Below, one piece after another: positions 38,859 to 48,724 of a DNA stretch of 64,000 nucleotides. Positions within the stretch are counted from its first letter, which is position 1. Each line of letters begins with the position of its first letter. This DNA is from Woeseiaceae bacterium (lineage in GTDB: Bacteria; Pseudomonadota; Gammaproteobacteria; Steroidobacterales; Woeseiaceae). The stretch covers positions 124,001-188,000 of the forward strand of contig JAJFKP010000004.1 in NCBI GenBank assembly GCA_021773135.1, in the 5' to 3' direction. The position numbers and the translations under genes were made by a program. The notes under the pieces are model-generated. The model saw nothing but the letters and a program-made list of their open reading frames with translations. It searched no databases and had not been told where the DNA came from.

Positions 38859-40115
38859 ATGAGCGCGGTAATTAACGCCGACGAAGCGCGCACGCTTCTC
38901 GCGGCATCGATAGCGGGTCAGCTGCCGGATAAACGCGGGCGGTTTGGTCCTTTTGGCGGGCGTTACGTTCCGGAAACGCTGGTGCCGGCGTTTGATCGCC
39001 TGGAGCAGGGTATCGCGGAACATTTGCATACCGACGACTTTCAGGACGAGTTTCAGTCGGAGCTCAGAACCTGGGTGGGCCGGCCGACCGCGTTAACGCA
39101 CGCGCCGCGGCTGTCCGAACGATGGGGTGCGGAGGTCTGGCTCAAGCGAGAAGACCTTGCACACACCGGCGCACACAAAATTAACAACGCGATCGGGCAG
39201 GCGCTGCTGGCGAAACGCCTCGGCGCAAAACGGATCATTGCAGAAACCGGCGCCGGGCAGCACGGCGTCGCATCCGCCGCCGCCTGCGCACGCGTTGGCT
39301 TGCCCTGCAGGGTTTACATGGGCGCCGTCGACATTGAACGCCAGGCACCGAACGTAGACCGCATGCTCAGGCTGGGTGCGGAGGTGTTTCCTGTAGAGAC
39401 AGGTGACCGGACCCTGCGCGCCGCTATCGACGAGGCACTCAGGGAATGGGTAACGGACCCGGCAGAGACCTACTACCTGATCGGCTCGGCCGTCGGTGCA
39501 CATCCCTATCCCTACCTGGTGCGCGAACTGCAGGCTGTGATCGGGACAGAGGCGCGGGCCCAGGTCATCGCGCAGGCCGGCGGCCTCCCGGATGCCACGT
39601 TCGCCTGCGTTGGCGGTGGCTCGAACGCAATCGGCCTGTTCTATCCACTGCTTGGCGACCAAGACATACAACTGATTGGCGTGGAGGCGGGCGGCACCGG
39701 TTCAGGTCTTGGTCAGAACGCGGCGACGCTCGCGACGGGCACGCCGGGCGTATTGCAGGGCAGTTACTCGATCATCCTGCAGAACCAGGATGGCAACGTG
39801 CAGGAAACGCACTCGATTTCCGCCGGCCTCGACTATTCCGGTGTCGGGCCTGAACACGCATTCCTGCAGGCTGTCGGTCGGGTTAAGTACGTAGCAGCCA
39901 GTGACGATGAAGCGCTCGCGGCGCTCGAGGAGCTTTGCGAGACGGAGGGCATTCTGACCGCGCTCGAAACCGCGCACGCCTATGCCGCCGCCCGCAGGTG
40001 GGCTGCGAAGAACCCCGGCAAGCGCATACTGATCGGCAATTCCGGACGCGGTGATAAAGACATGCCCACCCTGACTCAATACCCGGTAAGGACAAGTAAC
40101 AATGCAGCCGCATGA
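38859..40115 (+). CDS. trpB: Tryptophan synthase beta chain
   Basis: PLP enzyme that condenses indole with serine. The 418-aa protein has FGGRYVPETLVPA, the PLP-lysine segment LKREDLAHTGAHKINNAIGQ, AETGAGQHGVA, GGGSNAIG and HSISAGLDYSGVGPEHA. It begins after GACAGGAAAAACC and overlaps trpA by 14 bases. Confidence 0.97.
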   Translation: MSAVINADEARTLLAASIAGQLPDKRGRFGPFGGRYVPETLVPAFDRLEQGIAEHLHTDDFQDEFQSELRTWVGRPTALTHAPRLSERWGAEVWLKREDLAHTGAHKINNAIGQALLAKRLGAKRIIAETGAGQHGVASAAACARVGLPCRVYMGAVDIERQAPNVDRMLRLGAEVFPVETGDRTLRAAIDEALREWVTDPAETYYLIGSAVGAHPYPYLVRELQAVIGTEARAQVIAQAGGLPDATFACVGGGSNAIGLFYPLLGDQDIQLIGVEAGGTGSGLGQNAATLATGTPGVLQGSYSIILQNQDGNVQETHSISAGLDYSGVGPEHAFLQAVGRVKYVAASDDEALAALEELCETEGILTALETAHAYAAARRWAAKNPGKRILIGNSGRGDKDMPTLTQYPVRTSNNAAA

Positions 40116-40869
40116 ACGAATAGGCGCGGCAATTGCCGCGGCAAACAGTGCAGGCAGAACCGGGCTTGTGCCGTTTATCACGGCCGGTTATCCGGACCCC
40201 GGAAAATTTATCGAAACGCTGGAGGCCGTCGCAGCAGGTGGCGACGTGGTCGAACTGGGCGTGCCGTTTTCCGATCCGATGGCCGATGGCATGACCATTC
40301 AGCGCTCGAGTTTTACCGCCATCGAGAACGGCGTAACGCTGCGCTGGATTTTCGAGCAGCTTGCAGCGGCGGAGAGCGGGATCGATACGCCGCTCGTCAT
40401 GATGTCTTATCTCAATCCGCTAATGTCTTTCGGCTATGAGAACCTGGCCCGGCGTGCTCGTGAGACCGGCGTATGCGCTTTTATCGTTCCGGATTTGCCG
40501 TACGAGGAAAGCGAGGAGATTCGGCTGGCGCTGGAGTCGCAGGGCGTCGGGTTGATACAGCTGGTGACACCGGCAACACCTGACGAGCGACTGGCCATGC
40601 TTGCCGGTGCGTCACGCGGATTCCTTTATGCTGTCACGATAACCGGCATCACCGGCGGTGATACCGGTCTGCCCGACTCGCTGGCAGACTACCTCGATAA
40701 GGTCGCCGCCGTTTCGCCGCTGCCGGTCTGCGCGGGCTTTGGTATCCGTTCGGCTGCTGACGTCGTTAACGTTGGCAGACATGCCGCGGGGGCGATAGTC
40801 GGTTCTGCTCTTGTGGAGGTACTCGAACGCGGCGAGAACCCGACCGAGTTCTTAAAGGCACTGCGTTGA
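40102..40869 (+). CDS. trpA: Tryptophan synthase alpha chain
   Basis: Cleaves indole-3-glycerol phosphate to indole for TrpB. The 255-aa barrel has VPFITAGYPDP, VELGVPFSDPMADG with catalytic acidic residues, and GFGIRSAADV near the phosphate site. It starts within the end of trpB, and its TGA overlaps the TTG start of the next gene. Confidence 0.96.
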   Translation: MQPHERIGAAIAAANSAGRTGLVPFITAGYPDPGKFIETLEAVAAGGDVVELGVPFSDPMADGMTIQRSSFTAIENGVTLRWIFEQLAAAESGIDTPLVMMSYLNPLMSFGYENLARRARETGVCAFIVPDLPYEESEEIRLALESQGVGLIQLVTPATPDERLAMLAGASRGFLYAVTITGITGGDTGLPDSLADYLDKVAAVSPLPVCAGFGIRSAADVVNVGRHAAGAIVGSALVEVLERGENPTEFLKALR

Positions 40870-41174
40870 AAAAAGTTACTGCCATAGATTCATTAATTAC
40901 CATCAATCACTATAAGAACCTGCTGGAGAGCGAGGGCATACCCGCATTCATTCGCAACGAACACCTTGCATCGATCGTGGGCGAGATGCCGTTCCAGGAG
41001 GTGTGGCCGCAGCTGTGGGTACGGAATGATCTCGACTACGATCGAGCCGTGCAGTTAATCGACCAGCAAGAGGTCGTCGATGAAAGTCCGTCTGAACCGT
41101 GGTGCTGCGAAAATTGCGGCACGGACAACGAAGGACAGTTTGCGGCGTGCTGGAAGTGCGGTGCACAGCATTAG
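40866..41174 (+). CDS. DUF2007-type protein with C-terminal zinc ribbon
   Basis: A 102-aa protein. Residues 1-70 (ITINHYKNLLESEGIPAFIRNEHL) resemble the DUF2007 putative signal-transducing domain, and the tail CCENCGTDNEGQFAACWKCGAQH has two CxxC pairs of a zinc ribbon. It begins with TTG overlapping the trpA stop, so it is probably translated with the trp operon. Its role is unknown; no link to tryptophan is evident from the protein itself. The 112 bp after it show no clear terminator. Confidence 0.75.
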   Translation: MKKVTAIDSLITINHYKNLLESEGIPAFIRNEHLASIVGEMPFQEVWPQLWVRNDLDYDRAVQLIDQQEVVDESPSEPWCCENCGTDNEGQFAACWKCGAQH

Positions 41175-41286
41175 ACGCTCACGGCTCATCTGGACCAATC
41201 CTGCCCAACGTGCCTGCTGGTGCGTTCAATTGGCGAGTAGTGATCTCAAATACGGGAAGCAGAAAAGCGATTGCACCAGGGGCGCA

Positions 41287-43392
41287 CTAGTTCATGCGTG
41301 AAAGCAGTCTCGTCCCGGCAATCTCGCTGCGCAATATCCTCGACACTTTGTCCGCCTGCATGGGCCGGCTGATCAGGAAGCCCTGTGCCAGGTCGCAGTT
41401 GCAGCTTCTCAGGAATTCGAGCTGCGTAATGGTTTCGACGCCTTCCGCCGCTACCTCGATGTCCAGGCCGCGTGCCATTGCAATAGCCGCCCGCACAATA
41501 CGCTGGTGACTGCCATTGATCTCGACGTCCTGGATCAGCGACTGGTCGAGCACGAAGCTGTCAATCACGCCGGTATCAAGCGAACTGAAGGATACATCCC
41601 TGGTGCCAAAGTGATCGAGCGACAGCCGCACGCCGAGCGCGCGCAGGCCGTGCAGCGTTTCAAGTTCCGACGAGCGCTGGCGAACGATATCGCCGTCACC
41701 GATTTCAAGTTCTATGCAGCCGGCATCCAGCGCATTATTAGAAATCGCCGCGGCGACTGCTTCCAACAGCCTGCCCGCCTTAAGCTGCTGTCGTGACAGG
41801 TTGATGGCAACGGAAAGGTCCGGCAATTCAAACTTGTGTTGCCAGGCAGCGAGTTGCCGACAGGCTGTATTGATAATCCACTCGCCCGCGGAATGAATGA
41901 GCCCGCTGCTTTCGAGAATGTTCAGGAACCTGGTCGGCGGTAACAGGCCAAAACGCGGATGCTGCCAGCGGATCAGCGCCTCCAGGCCAATCAGTCTGCC
42001 CGTGCCTACGTCAATACGTGGCTGATAGTGCAGTATGAATTCATCGCGGACGAGGGCATGTCGCAGCCCAACCTCTAATTCTTCGCGCTGCTCGAGCTTG
42101 GTGTTCAGTGCATCAGAGTAATACTGAAAGCGTCCGCCGCCGCGATTCTTCGCCTGGTACATGGCCAGGTCGCCAGCCTTGATCAGTTGTTCTGCAGAGT
42201 CGCCGGCGCCCGGAAAGATGGCAATGCCGATGCTCGGCGTGGCGTAAACCTCGCTCCCTTTGACGTCGTACTTTTCGGACAGAACCAGCACGAGTTTCTG
42301 TGCCGCGGCCGCCGCGTTCTGACTGTCGCCGAAATCTTCAATACAGACGACGAACTCATCGCCGCCCCAGCGACCAGAGAAATCCCCGACGCGCAGATTC
42401 TGGTTAAGCCTTGCCGCAACCTGGCGCAGCAGGTCGTCACCGATATCATGACCCAGCGTGTCGTTAACCGACTTGAAGCGATCGAGATCAACAAACAACA
42501 GTGCAATTTTGTGTTTTTGACGCTGCGCTCGCCCTATCGCCTTGCGCAGTTGCTGGGTAAACAGGCGTCGATTGGGTAATTCGGTCAGCTCATCATATTG
42601 GGCCTGCTGTTCCAGCTCGACCGTTCTGCGCATGCTGTCGGTGATGTCGCGGAACGTGATGACGCCGCCGACCAGTGACCGGCTGCTGTCATAAAGGCCC
42701 TGTCCGTTGATGCTGAGTATGGTGTCGAGATAGTCGGCCGTCTGGTAAGCAGCAACGTGGTTGGTAAATTTCTCCCCGCGACAGGCGCGCACCAGGGGCA
42801 AATCGTTGTGTTCAATTTCTGTCAGGCCGTCGGCGGCGCGGGTGCAGAAACTTTTCGCCCATTCGCCGTCGGGCTGTTGCCGTGGCGCGAGACCGAGAAT
42901 GGAACGGGCCGCGGGATTGATATCGAGCACATGCCCGTGGCTGTCGACGACGATGACGCCGTCGTTGATGCTTTTCAGAATTGACAGCACGGTCGAGTCG
43001 GTTTCTGACAGGCGGTCGAGCAGCTGGTGCCGCTGGATGGCGTGATCGATAACGGATTCGATTTCTTCGTGCCCGGCATCATCTGCGCACAGATATCCCT
43101 GCGCGCCGGCGCGAACGGCTTCTATTCCCCGATGCTCCTGGTCACGACTGACCACCGCAATGACCGGGCTGTCTTTCAGGCCGGTCAGTATGGTTTGCAG
43201 GTCCGGCTTGGTCTGGTCTGCAGATGCGCCGGGTTCCAGCATGATCAGGTCGACCGCGTCGAACAACTCGTCGGGAACAGTCGTTGTTTTGTGGCGGACC
43301 AGGTTCCGGCAACAGGCATAGGCTTCCAGCTTGTTGCAGAAGTTGCCGGCGAATTCACTATCGCCGAGATAGAGGATGGAACGACCCGACAT
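41287..43392 (-). CDS. REC-like/PAS/GGDEF protein with degenerate EAL domain
   Basis: A 701-aa signalling protein. Residues 1-120 form a receiver-like domain and about 130-255 a PAS domain. The GGDEF domain (about 260-425) has an intact RWGGDEF at 341-347 and an RxxD inhibitory site at 334-337, so it probably makes cyclic di-GMP. The EAL domain (about 435-690) keeps E471, N531, E653 and Q670. However, the usual ELTE glutamate is Asp (EIGD, 563-566), DDFG reads DHFG (593-596), and the KxD lysine is Val (614), which predicts loss of phosphodiesterase activity. Confidence 0.9.
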   Translation of the reverse strand: MSGRSILYLGDSEFAGNFCNKLEAYACCRNLVRHKTTTVPDELFDAVDLIMLEPGASADQTKPDLQTILTGLKDSPVIAVVSRDQEHRGIEAVRAGAQGYLCADDAGHEEIESVIDHAIQRHQLLDRLSETDSTVLSILKSINDGVIVVDSHGHVLDINPAARSILGLAPRQQPDGEWAKSFCTRAADGLTEIEHNDLPLVRACRGEKFTNHVAAYQTADYLDTILSINGQGLYDSSRSLVGGVITFRDITDSMRRTVELEQQAQYDELTELPNRRLFTQQLRKAIGRAQRQKHKIALLFVDLDRFKSVNDTLGHDIGDDLLRQVAARLNQNLRVGDFSGRWGGDEFVVCIEDFGDSQNAAAAAQKLVLVLSEKYDVKGSEVYATPSIGIAIFPGAGDSAEQLIKAGDLAMYQAKNRGGGRFQYYSDALNTKLEQREELEVGLRHALVRDEFILHYQPRIDVGTGRLIGLEALIRWQHPRFGLLPPTRFLNILESSGLIHSAGEWIINTACRQLAAWQHKFELPDLSVAINLSRQQLKAGRLLEAVAAAISNNALDAGCIELEIGDGDIVRQRSSELETLHGLRALGVRLSLDHFGTRDVSFSSLDTGVIDSFVLDQSLIQDVEINGSHQRIVRAAIAMARGLDIEVAAEGVETITQLEFLRSCNCDLAQGFLISRPMQADKVSRILRSEIAGTRLLSRMN

Positions 43393-43694
43393 CAGGCCCG
43401 GGTTGCCTCTGCCAACGTAATCCTAGTCACATTGGCCCAACGAGATATTATAAGTGGTTTCCTGCATGCTCTTGTCGCTGGGCCAGATATCCTGATTTTC
43501 GTTGTTTCTTATGGAAAATTTCGGTCACGGAGACCGTAACGCCCCCCCAAAGCTAGGCGCATAATACCAGAATCATTGCAAAACTCAGTCTGAAATCAAC
43601 AATTTGCTTGATGTTTTACGCCGCGAACGTAAATCAATTAAACGGATGTCCTTCTTGTTACATCTAAGTAGTAAACCACGGGGAGAATTGGCCG
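43393..43694. other. 302-bp gap upstream of the RpoE-type sigma operon
   Basis: No gene is supported. The half nearest the sigma gene (about 43560-43680) is AT-richer than its surroundings and is the likely promoter region. A GGGAGA at 43681-43686 is the ribosome site of the next gene. I saw no confident -35/-10 pair and no copy of the element found near 54-63 kb. Confidence 0.4.
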
Positions 43695-44291
43695 TTGCGA
43701 GCGCAATCGACCAGACAGTCAGGAATATCGCAGGATGGTCTGGTCTCTGTGGTAACTGAAGCGCCAACGGACGAATCTCGCTGGGTGCGACTGGCGAAGA
43801 AGGCGGACGCCGCCGCCTTCGAGAAGCTCTATCGCCTGCATGTGGACCGGGTCTACGGACTTTGTCTGCGCATGACGGGCAATCCGGCGGAGGCGGAGGA
43901 CTGCGTACAGGATGCATTCATACAGGCGTGGAACAAGCTCGAACTGTTTCGGGGTGACAGTTCCTTTGCAACCTGGATGCACAGGGTGGCCGTGAACACG
44001 GTGCTGGGTCGCATGCGCAAATCGAGACGCGAACAGGACCGCATACGGGCGGTCTCCGATGTCATCCCGGTAACGGAAACGATCGCCGACGATGGAGAAC
44101 TGCAGGACCTGGAACAGGCTATTAACGAACTTCCGAGCGGCGCCAGGCACGTGTTCGTGCTGCACGCGGTCTACGGCTACAGCCACAACGAGACCGGCAG
44201 CATGCTGGGTATCGCCGAGGGCACCAGCAAAGCACAATTAAGTCGTGCCAGGAGACTGCTGGTACAACAACTGGAAACGGAAAACGTATGA
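43695..44291 (+). CDS. RpoE-type ECF sigma factor
   Basis: A 198-aa sigma factor with region 2 (LYRLHVDRVYGLCLRMTGNPAEAEDCVQDAFIQAWNKL) containing the standard AEDCVQ motif, and region 4 (INELPSGARHVFVLHAVYGYSHNETGSMLGIAEGTSKAQLSRARR) with a helix-turn-helix. It uses TTG eight bases after GGGAGA. The TGA overlaps the start of a one-helix membrane protein that is probably its anti-sigma factor. Confidence 0.9.
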   Translation: MRAQSTRQSGISQDGLVSVVTEAPTDESRWVRLAKKADAAAFEKLYRLHVDRVYGLCLRMTGNPAEAEDCVQDAFIQAWNKLELFRGDSSFATWMHRVAVNTVLGRMRKSRREQDRIRAVSDVIPVTETIADDGELQDLEQAINELPSGARHVFVLHAVYGYSHNETGSMLGIAEGTSKAQLSRARRLLVQQLETENV

Positions 44292-44866
44292 CAGACAGTA
44301 ATAAAATTGAAGAGGCGGTGATGGAAAAAGCGGCACAGCTGCCGACATCCATCGCGCCGCAGCGCGATTTGTGGCCCTCGATCGAACAGGCCCTCAGCAC
44401 GCCGGCCCGGCCCGCGCGCACAGGGCGGGGTTCGATATGGGCGCAGGCAGCCGCCGTGCTACTGCTCGTTGGCGCGTCGTCGGCGTTGACCTATACCATC
44501 GTCAAAGACGGCGGCGGCGAGGCAACACCGCTCGTGCAGGATTTGCCACAACTGGTTTTCGAACCGGTCTCCGGCAGCTTCGGCAGTCAGTACAACTTAG
44601 GGCCCGGCTACCAAGACGCAAGAAGATACCTGGCGACCGGTTACGAGCGTGAACTTGCGCGCCTGGACCCGGAAACGCGCGCCGACATAGAGGCCAACGT
44701 CGCCACTATCGAACAGGCCATCAGGGATATTAATGTGTCCCTGGCTGAAGAGCCGGACAACGTTTTGTTGCAGCAATTGCTGTTGAGCACTTACCGGGAA
44801 GAGTTATCCCTGATGCTCACGGTAGAAGAAATTGGCAGTGCGACAATGCGCCGCGATGATATTTAG
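44288..44866 (+). CDS. Probable anti-sigma factor
   Basis: A 192-aa protein with a cytoplasmic N-terminal 50 residues, a single membrane helix (about 53-72, WAQAAAVLLLVGASSALTYT) and a periplasmic helical C-terminus. Position and four-base overlap with the sigma gene suggest it sequesters that factor. A zinc-binding HxxxCxxC motif is absent, so it is not a ZAS-type anti-sigma. Confidence 0.75.
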   Translation: MTDSNKIEEAVMEKAAQLPTSIAPQRDLWPSIEQALSTPARPARTGRGSIWAQAAAVLLLVGASSALTYTIVKDGGGEATPLVQDLPQLVFEPVSGSFGSQYNLGPGYQDARRYLATGYERELARLDPETRADIEANVATIEQAIRDINVSLAEEPDNVLLQQLLLSTYREELSLMLTVEEIGSATMRRDDI

Positions 44867-44927
44867 CATGGGTGTTTGTGCCGGGTCGGCGGACAATGTG
44901 CCGGCCTTGCGGAGGGAGTTTGGGAAA

Positions 44928-45803
44928 ATGAAGTTGTTAAAGGTAATGGGTTTAAGCCTTGTCAGCACGCTGGCAATCGCGGATACGACCATCAATGAAA
45001 CGCTGGATGCTGACGAGGACGGTGAGGTGATCGTCTCCAATGTGTCGGGTTCTGTCGAAGTTGAGGGATGGTCACGTAACCAGGTCCAGGTTACCGGGAC
45101 GTTGGGCGATCGCGTCGAGGAACTGATCTTCGAGCGCGATGGCGACGAGATCCTGATCAAGGTGAAGTTACCGCGCAACAGTTCGAGAAGCGCCGCCAGC
45201 GATCTCGTTATCAAGGTGCCCGAGGCCAGTTCACTGGACATCAACACGGTCAGCGCGGATATCGAAGTGTCGGGCGTTGAGGGTGATCAGGACTTAAACG
45301 CCGTCAGCGGCGATATCACCACCGCCTTTTACGGGTCGGAGCTGGACGCCGAGTCGGTCAGTGGAGATATCGAGGTGGCGGGTAATAACCAGGTGGGAAA
45401 CATACGCCTGCAGACAGTCAGTGGCGACATTGACACCGAAAACCTGGCCGGGGAGTTCCGGGGCGAATCGGTCAGCGGCGATGTCACGGTGGTTGGCGGG
45501 TCCTTTGAAAGGGTGCGGGCCGAGACCGTAAACGGGGAAATAGTGCTGCACGCACGCCTGGCGGACGGCGGCCGCATGGATGTCGAGACCATCAACGGGG
45601 CGGTGGACGTTGATTTTAAAGGAGACGTTTCTGCTGAAATCGATATCGAAACATTTAACGGCAGTATCAGGAACTGTTTCGGCCCGGAATCTGTCAGAAC
45701 GAGCAAGTATGCGCCCGGGCGTGAGCTGGATTTCACCGAGGGGAGCGGCTCTGGCCGGGTTCGGATCAATACGCTGAACGGCAGCGTGCGCCTCTGCAAA
45801 TAA
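44928..45803 (+). CDS. Exported DUF4097-type repeat protein
   Basis: A 291-aa secreted or periplasmic protein with a signal peptide (MKLLKVMGLSLVSTLAIA) and repeats of the pattern xxVSGDIxVxx (for example AVSGDITT, SVSGDIEVAG, TVSGDIDTEN, SVSGDVTVVG), which predict a right-handed beta-helix as in DUF4097. GGAGGGAG precedes the ATG at 44928. It ends the sigma/anti-sigma transcript and may be a target or sensor of envelope stress. Confidence 0.85.
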   Translation: MKLLKVMGLSLVSTLAIADTTINETLDADEDGEVIVSNVSGSVEVEGWSRNQVQVTGTLGDRVEELIFERDGDEILIKVKLPRNSSRSAASDLVIKVPEASSLDINTVSADIEVSGVEGDQDLNAVSGDITTAFYGSELDAESVSGDIEVAGNNQVGNIRLQTVSGDIDTENLAGEFRGESVSGDVTVVGGSFERVRAETVNGEIVLHARLADGGRMDVETINGAVDVDFKGDVSAEIDIETFNGSIRNCFGPESVRTSKYAPGRELDFTEGSGSGRVRINTLNGSVRLCK

Positions 45804-45962
45804 GCGGAGACCACATTTGCCGGCAAGGGCCGCCCGTCTGCGGACGCTGGTGGCCTTTTTAGTGACAAAAAGTCACAGACCGGACATTGCCGCATTTGTT
45901 ATTCTTAGCTCATTCGCACTCACCCCCAATCGAGGCCGGACCAGCGTCCGGAAAGTGGCACC

Positions 45963-48128
45963 ATGGCTCGTCTTATTAAAATACTTCTTATTGCTCTTGC
46001 AGCCGTCGTCGGCGTGGTCGCCGTCGCTGCCATCGGCCTGCTGCTCTTTTTCGACCCGAATGATTTCAGGGACCGGATATCGGCGAGTGTGAAAAACCAG
46101 ACCGGTCGAGACCTGGTCATCCAGGGAGATCTGTCACTCAGTCTCTTCCCCTGGATCGCCGTCGAGGTCGGTCGCACGGAACTTGGCAATGCCGACGGCT
46201 TTAGTGATGAACTGTTTCTCAGTTTTGAACAGGCAAGTTTAAGCGTACGCCTCGCCCCGCTGATTCTGAGACAAGAGGTAACGGTGGGTACGGCATCGCT
46301 GGCCGGCCTCAATGTCAACCTGGAAGTCGCCAACAACGGCTCCAACAACTGGGATGATCTTGCTGCCGGTGGCAGCGAAGGTACAGCGCCCGAAGATGCG
46401 TCCGGCGACGCGGCTGTGATTGACGTCGCCAATATCGAAGTAAGCGATGCGAACGTGTCATACAAAGATGGCCAGGCCGGATCGGCCTACACGATCAATA
46501 ATCTTGAGTTCAAGACCGGCCGGATCGTGGCCGACACGCCGATTGATATGTCCGGCGAATTCGACTTCGCCGCAATGCCCGGAGAACTCGGTGGACATAT
46601 TGTGTTTCGCGGCACATCGACCATGAGCGACGGCGCACAACAATTATCACTCGCCGGGCTGAATGTTACGGGAACGCTGAACGGGATCGTTTCGCAGCCT
46701 GCCGAATTCAATTTCGACGCGCGTGAAATCAATGTCGACACTGCGGCCCAAAGCGTTAACGCCGGTGAAATGGACCTGTCGGTGCTGGGCCTGTCGATGG
46801 CAGCCGACGTCGAGCCGTTTTCATACGCCGGTTCGCCGCAGCCGAAGGCCGCCTTGCGCGTTGCCGAGTTTTCCCTGAAGGACCTGATGCAGGCGCTCGA
46901 CATCGAGCCGCCGGTGACGGCCGATCCCGACGCAATGCAGCGCGTTTCCTTCAGTGCAAATGCTGCCGTTGGCGATACCGCAATTGCGCTCTCGGCGATG
47001 ACGCTGGCACTCGACGATTCATCCATGACGGGCAGCCTGTCGGTACCCACTACCAATACCGGTGCACTTAAATTCGATCTCAATGTCGACTCCATCGTGC
47101 TCGACGCTTACATGGCGCCGGCCGATGACAGCGCAGCAGGCGCTGCCGATGAAGCCGACGATATTGAAATCCCGGTCGACCTGATTCGCACGCTGAACGC
47201 AAACGGCAGCTTCACCATCGACCAGGCGTTCCTGTCAGGCATGGAATTCGAAAACCTGGAGCTTGGTGTCAACGCGGCCGGCGGCAATCTGCGCCTGCAT
47301 CCGCTGGCTGCCGATTTTTACGACGGGTCATATAGCGGTGATGTGCGCGTCGATGCATCCCGCGACGTGCCGAGCGTGTCTGCGAATGAAAACATCAGCG
47401 ACGTCAACCTGGCGTCGATGGCAAAAGCGCTGTTCGACCAGGACAACATTTCCGGAACGATAAATGGCGGGTTTATTTTGAGCGGCGCTGGCCAGACCCT
47501 GTCCGCAATTCGCAGCGATCTCGATGGCAGCATGTCCATCGAGCTTGCCGACGGCGCCTGGGAGGGCATCGACGTCTGGCACCGGTTACGCAGCGCGCGA
47601 GCGTTATTTCGCCAGGAGCCGGCGCCCGAGCCAACCCTGCCCGCCAGGACCAAATTCTCCTCGGTGACGGCAACCGGCGTGGTCACCAACGGCATATTCC
47701 AGAATAATGATTTCCGCGCCGACCTGCCGTTCCTGCAGCTCACCGGCGCCGGCATCGTCGACCTGAATACCACCGAAGTTGATTACGGGCTGCAGGTTCG
47801 CGTGCTGGATCGGCCGGAGTTCATGGCCGGGGCGACCGCAGCAGAGCTCGAGGATTTCACTGAAACCGTGGTGCCGCTGAAAATCACCGGTCTGATGAGC
47901 TCGCCCAGCGTCAAGCCCGACATTGGCGGCATCTTCCGCGGCCAGGTTGAAGAGGCGCTCGAAGAGAAGAAACAGGAGCTCAAGAAGGACCTGTTGAACC
48001 GCATTATCGGTGGCAGCAACGAGCCGGTCGATGCGGACGATCCGGACGCCGCGACGGAAGAACCGCAGGAAGAGGACCTGGAAGACAGGCTGAAAAAGGA
48101 CCTGCTCAAGAAAATATTTGAGCGCTAA
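45963..48128 (+). CDS. AsmA family protein
   Basis: A 721-aa inner-membrane anchored periplasmic protein. One N-terminal helix (about 5-29) is followed by FFDPNDFRDRISASVKNQTGRDLVIQGDLSLS, the typical AsmA opening, and a long beta-rich region as in the lipid-bridge AsmA/VPS13-like group. AsmA proteins influence outer-membrane lipid content. The acidic, lysine-rich C-terminus (from about 650) is low complexity. It precedes the SRPBCC gene by five bases. Confidence 0.88.
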   Translation: MARLIKILLIALAAVVGVVAVAAIGLLLFFDPNDFRDRISASVKNQTGRDLVIQGDLSLSLFPWIAVEVGRTELGNADGFSDELFLSFEQASLSVRLAPLILRQEVTVGTASLAGLNVNLEVANNGSNNWDDLAAGGSEGTAPEDASGDAAVIDVANIEVSDANVSYKDGQAGSAYTINNLEFKTGRIVADTPIDMSGEFDFAAMPGELGGHIVFRGTSTMSDGAQQLSLAGLNVTGTLNGIVSQPAEFNFDAREINVDTAAQSVNAGEMDLSVLGLSMAADVEPFSYAGSPQPKAALRVAEFSLKDLMQALDIEPPVTADPDAMQRVSFSANAAVGDTAIALSAMTLALDDSSMTGSLSVPTTNTGALKFDLNVDSIVLDAYMAPADDSAAGAADEADDIEIPVDLIRTLNANGSFTIDQAFLSGMEFENLELGVNAAGGNLRLHPLAADFYDGSYSGDVRVDASRDVPSVSANENISDVNLASMAKALFDQDNISGTINGGFILSGAGQTLSAIRSDLDGSMSIELADGAWEGIDVWHRLRSARALFRQEPAPEPTLPARTKFSSVTATGVVTNGIFQNNDFRADLPFLQLTGAGIVDLNTTEVDYGLQVRVLDRPEFMAGATAAELEDFTETVVPLKITGLMSSPSVKPDIGGIFRGQVEEALEEKKQELKKDLLNRIIGGSNEPVDADDPDAATEEPQEEDLEDRLKKDLLKKIFER

Positions 48129-48133
48129 ACGTT

Positions 48134-48721
48134 TTGCGCAAGCATCCGACAATGCAGGCCGGTTTCCTGCTGATACCGGTACTGCTGTTTTTCTGCAGCG
48201 GTATCCGCGGCGCCGATCTCCAGGAGATCGAAGTCGAGCGCGAAGACAACGTTTACAACATGAACTCGGTGAGCTGGCTCGATGTCAGGCCAGAATTGCT
48301 GTACAGCATCCTGGCTAACCACGACCTGTTTACTAATTTCACCAGTGCGGTGATTGAATCGCGCAACGTAGAACCAGATGAAAAAGGGCGCCCGCGATTT
48401 TTTTCGCGCTTCGAAGGCTGCGTCGTGCTCTTCTGCAAATCATTTGTGCGTAATGGGCACCTCGAATTAACACCGCACGAGGAGCTCATTGCGATCGTCG
48501 ATCCGGAGACCAGCGACTTCAAACACAGTCGTGAGCGCTGGACACTGGAGCCGGAGGAAGGCGGCACAAGAATGACGTATGAATTTGAGATGATTCCGGA
48601 CTTCTGGGTGCCGCCGGTCATTGGTCCGTTCTACATTAAACGAGCGCTTAAAAGAGGCGGCGAAAAAGCGGTCGACAGGATCGAGGCGCTCGCCAAGAAA
48701 ATAGAACAAGAGACGCACTGA
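48134..48721 (+). CDS. Exported SRPBCC/START-like protein
   Basis: A 195-aa protein with a signal peptide (hydrophobic residues about 10-24, ending RGA) and a hydrophobic-ligand-binding fold of the coenzyme Q-binding/polyketide cyclase type (SWLDVRPELLYSILANHDLFTNFTSAV). A lipid ligand is plausible given its AsmA neighbour, but this is inference. TTG at 48134 and ATG at 48152 are both possible starts; neither has a clear ribosome site. Confidence 0.7.
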   Translation: MRKHPTMQAGFLLIPVLLFFCSGIRGADLQEIEVEREDNVYNMNSVSWLDVRPELLYSILANHDLFTNFTSAVIESRNVEPDEKGRPRFFSRFEGCVVLFCKSFVRNGHLELTPHEELIAIVDPETSDFKHSRERWTLEPEEGGTRMTYEFEMIPDFWVPPVIGPFYIKRALKRGGEKAVDRIEALAKKIEQETH

Positions 48722-48724
48722 GCC

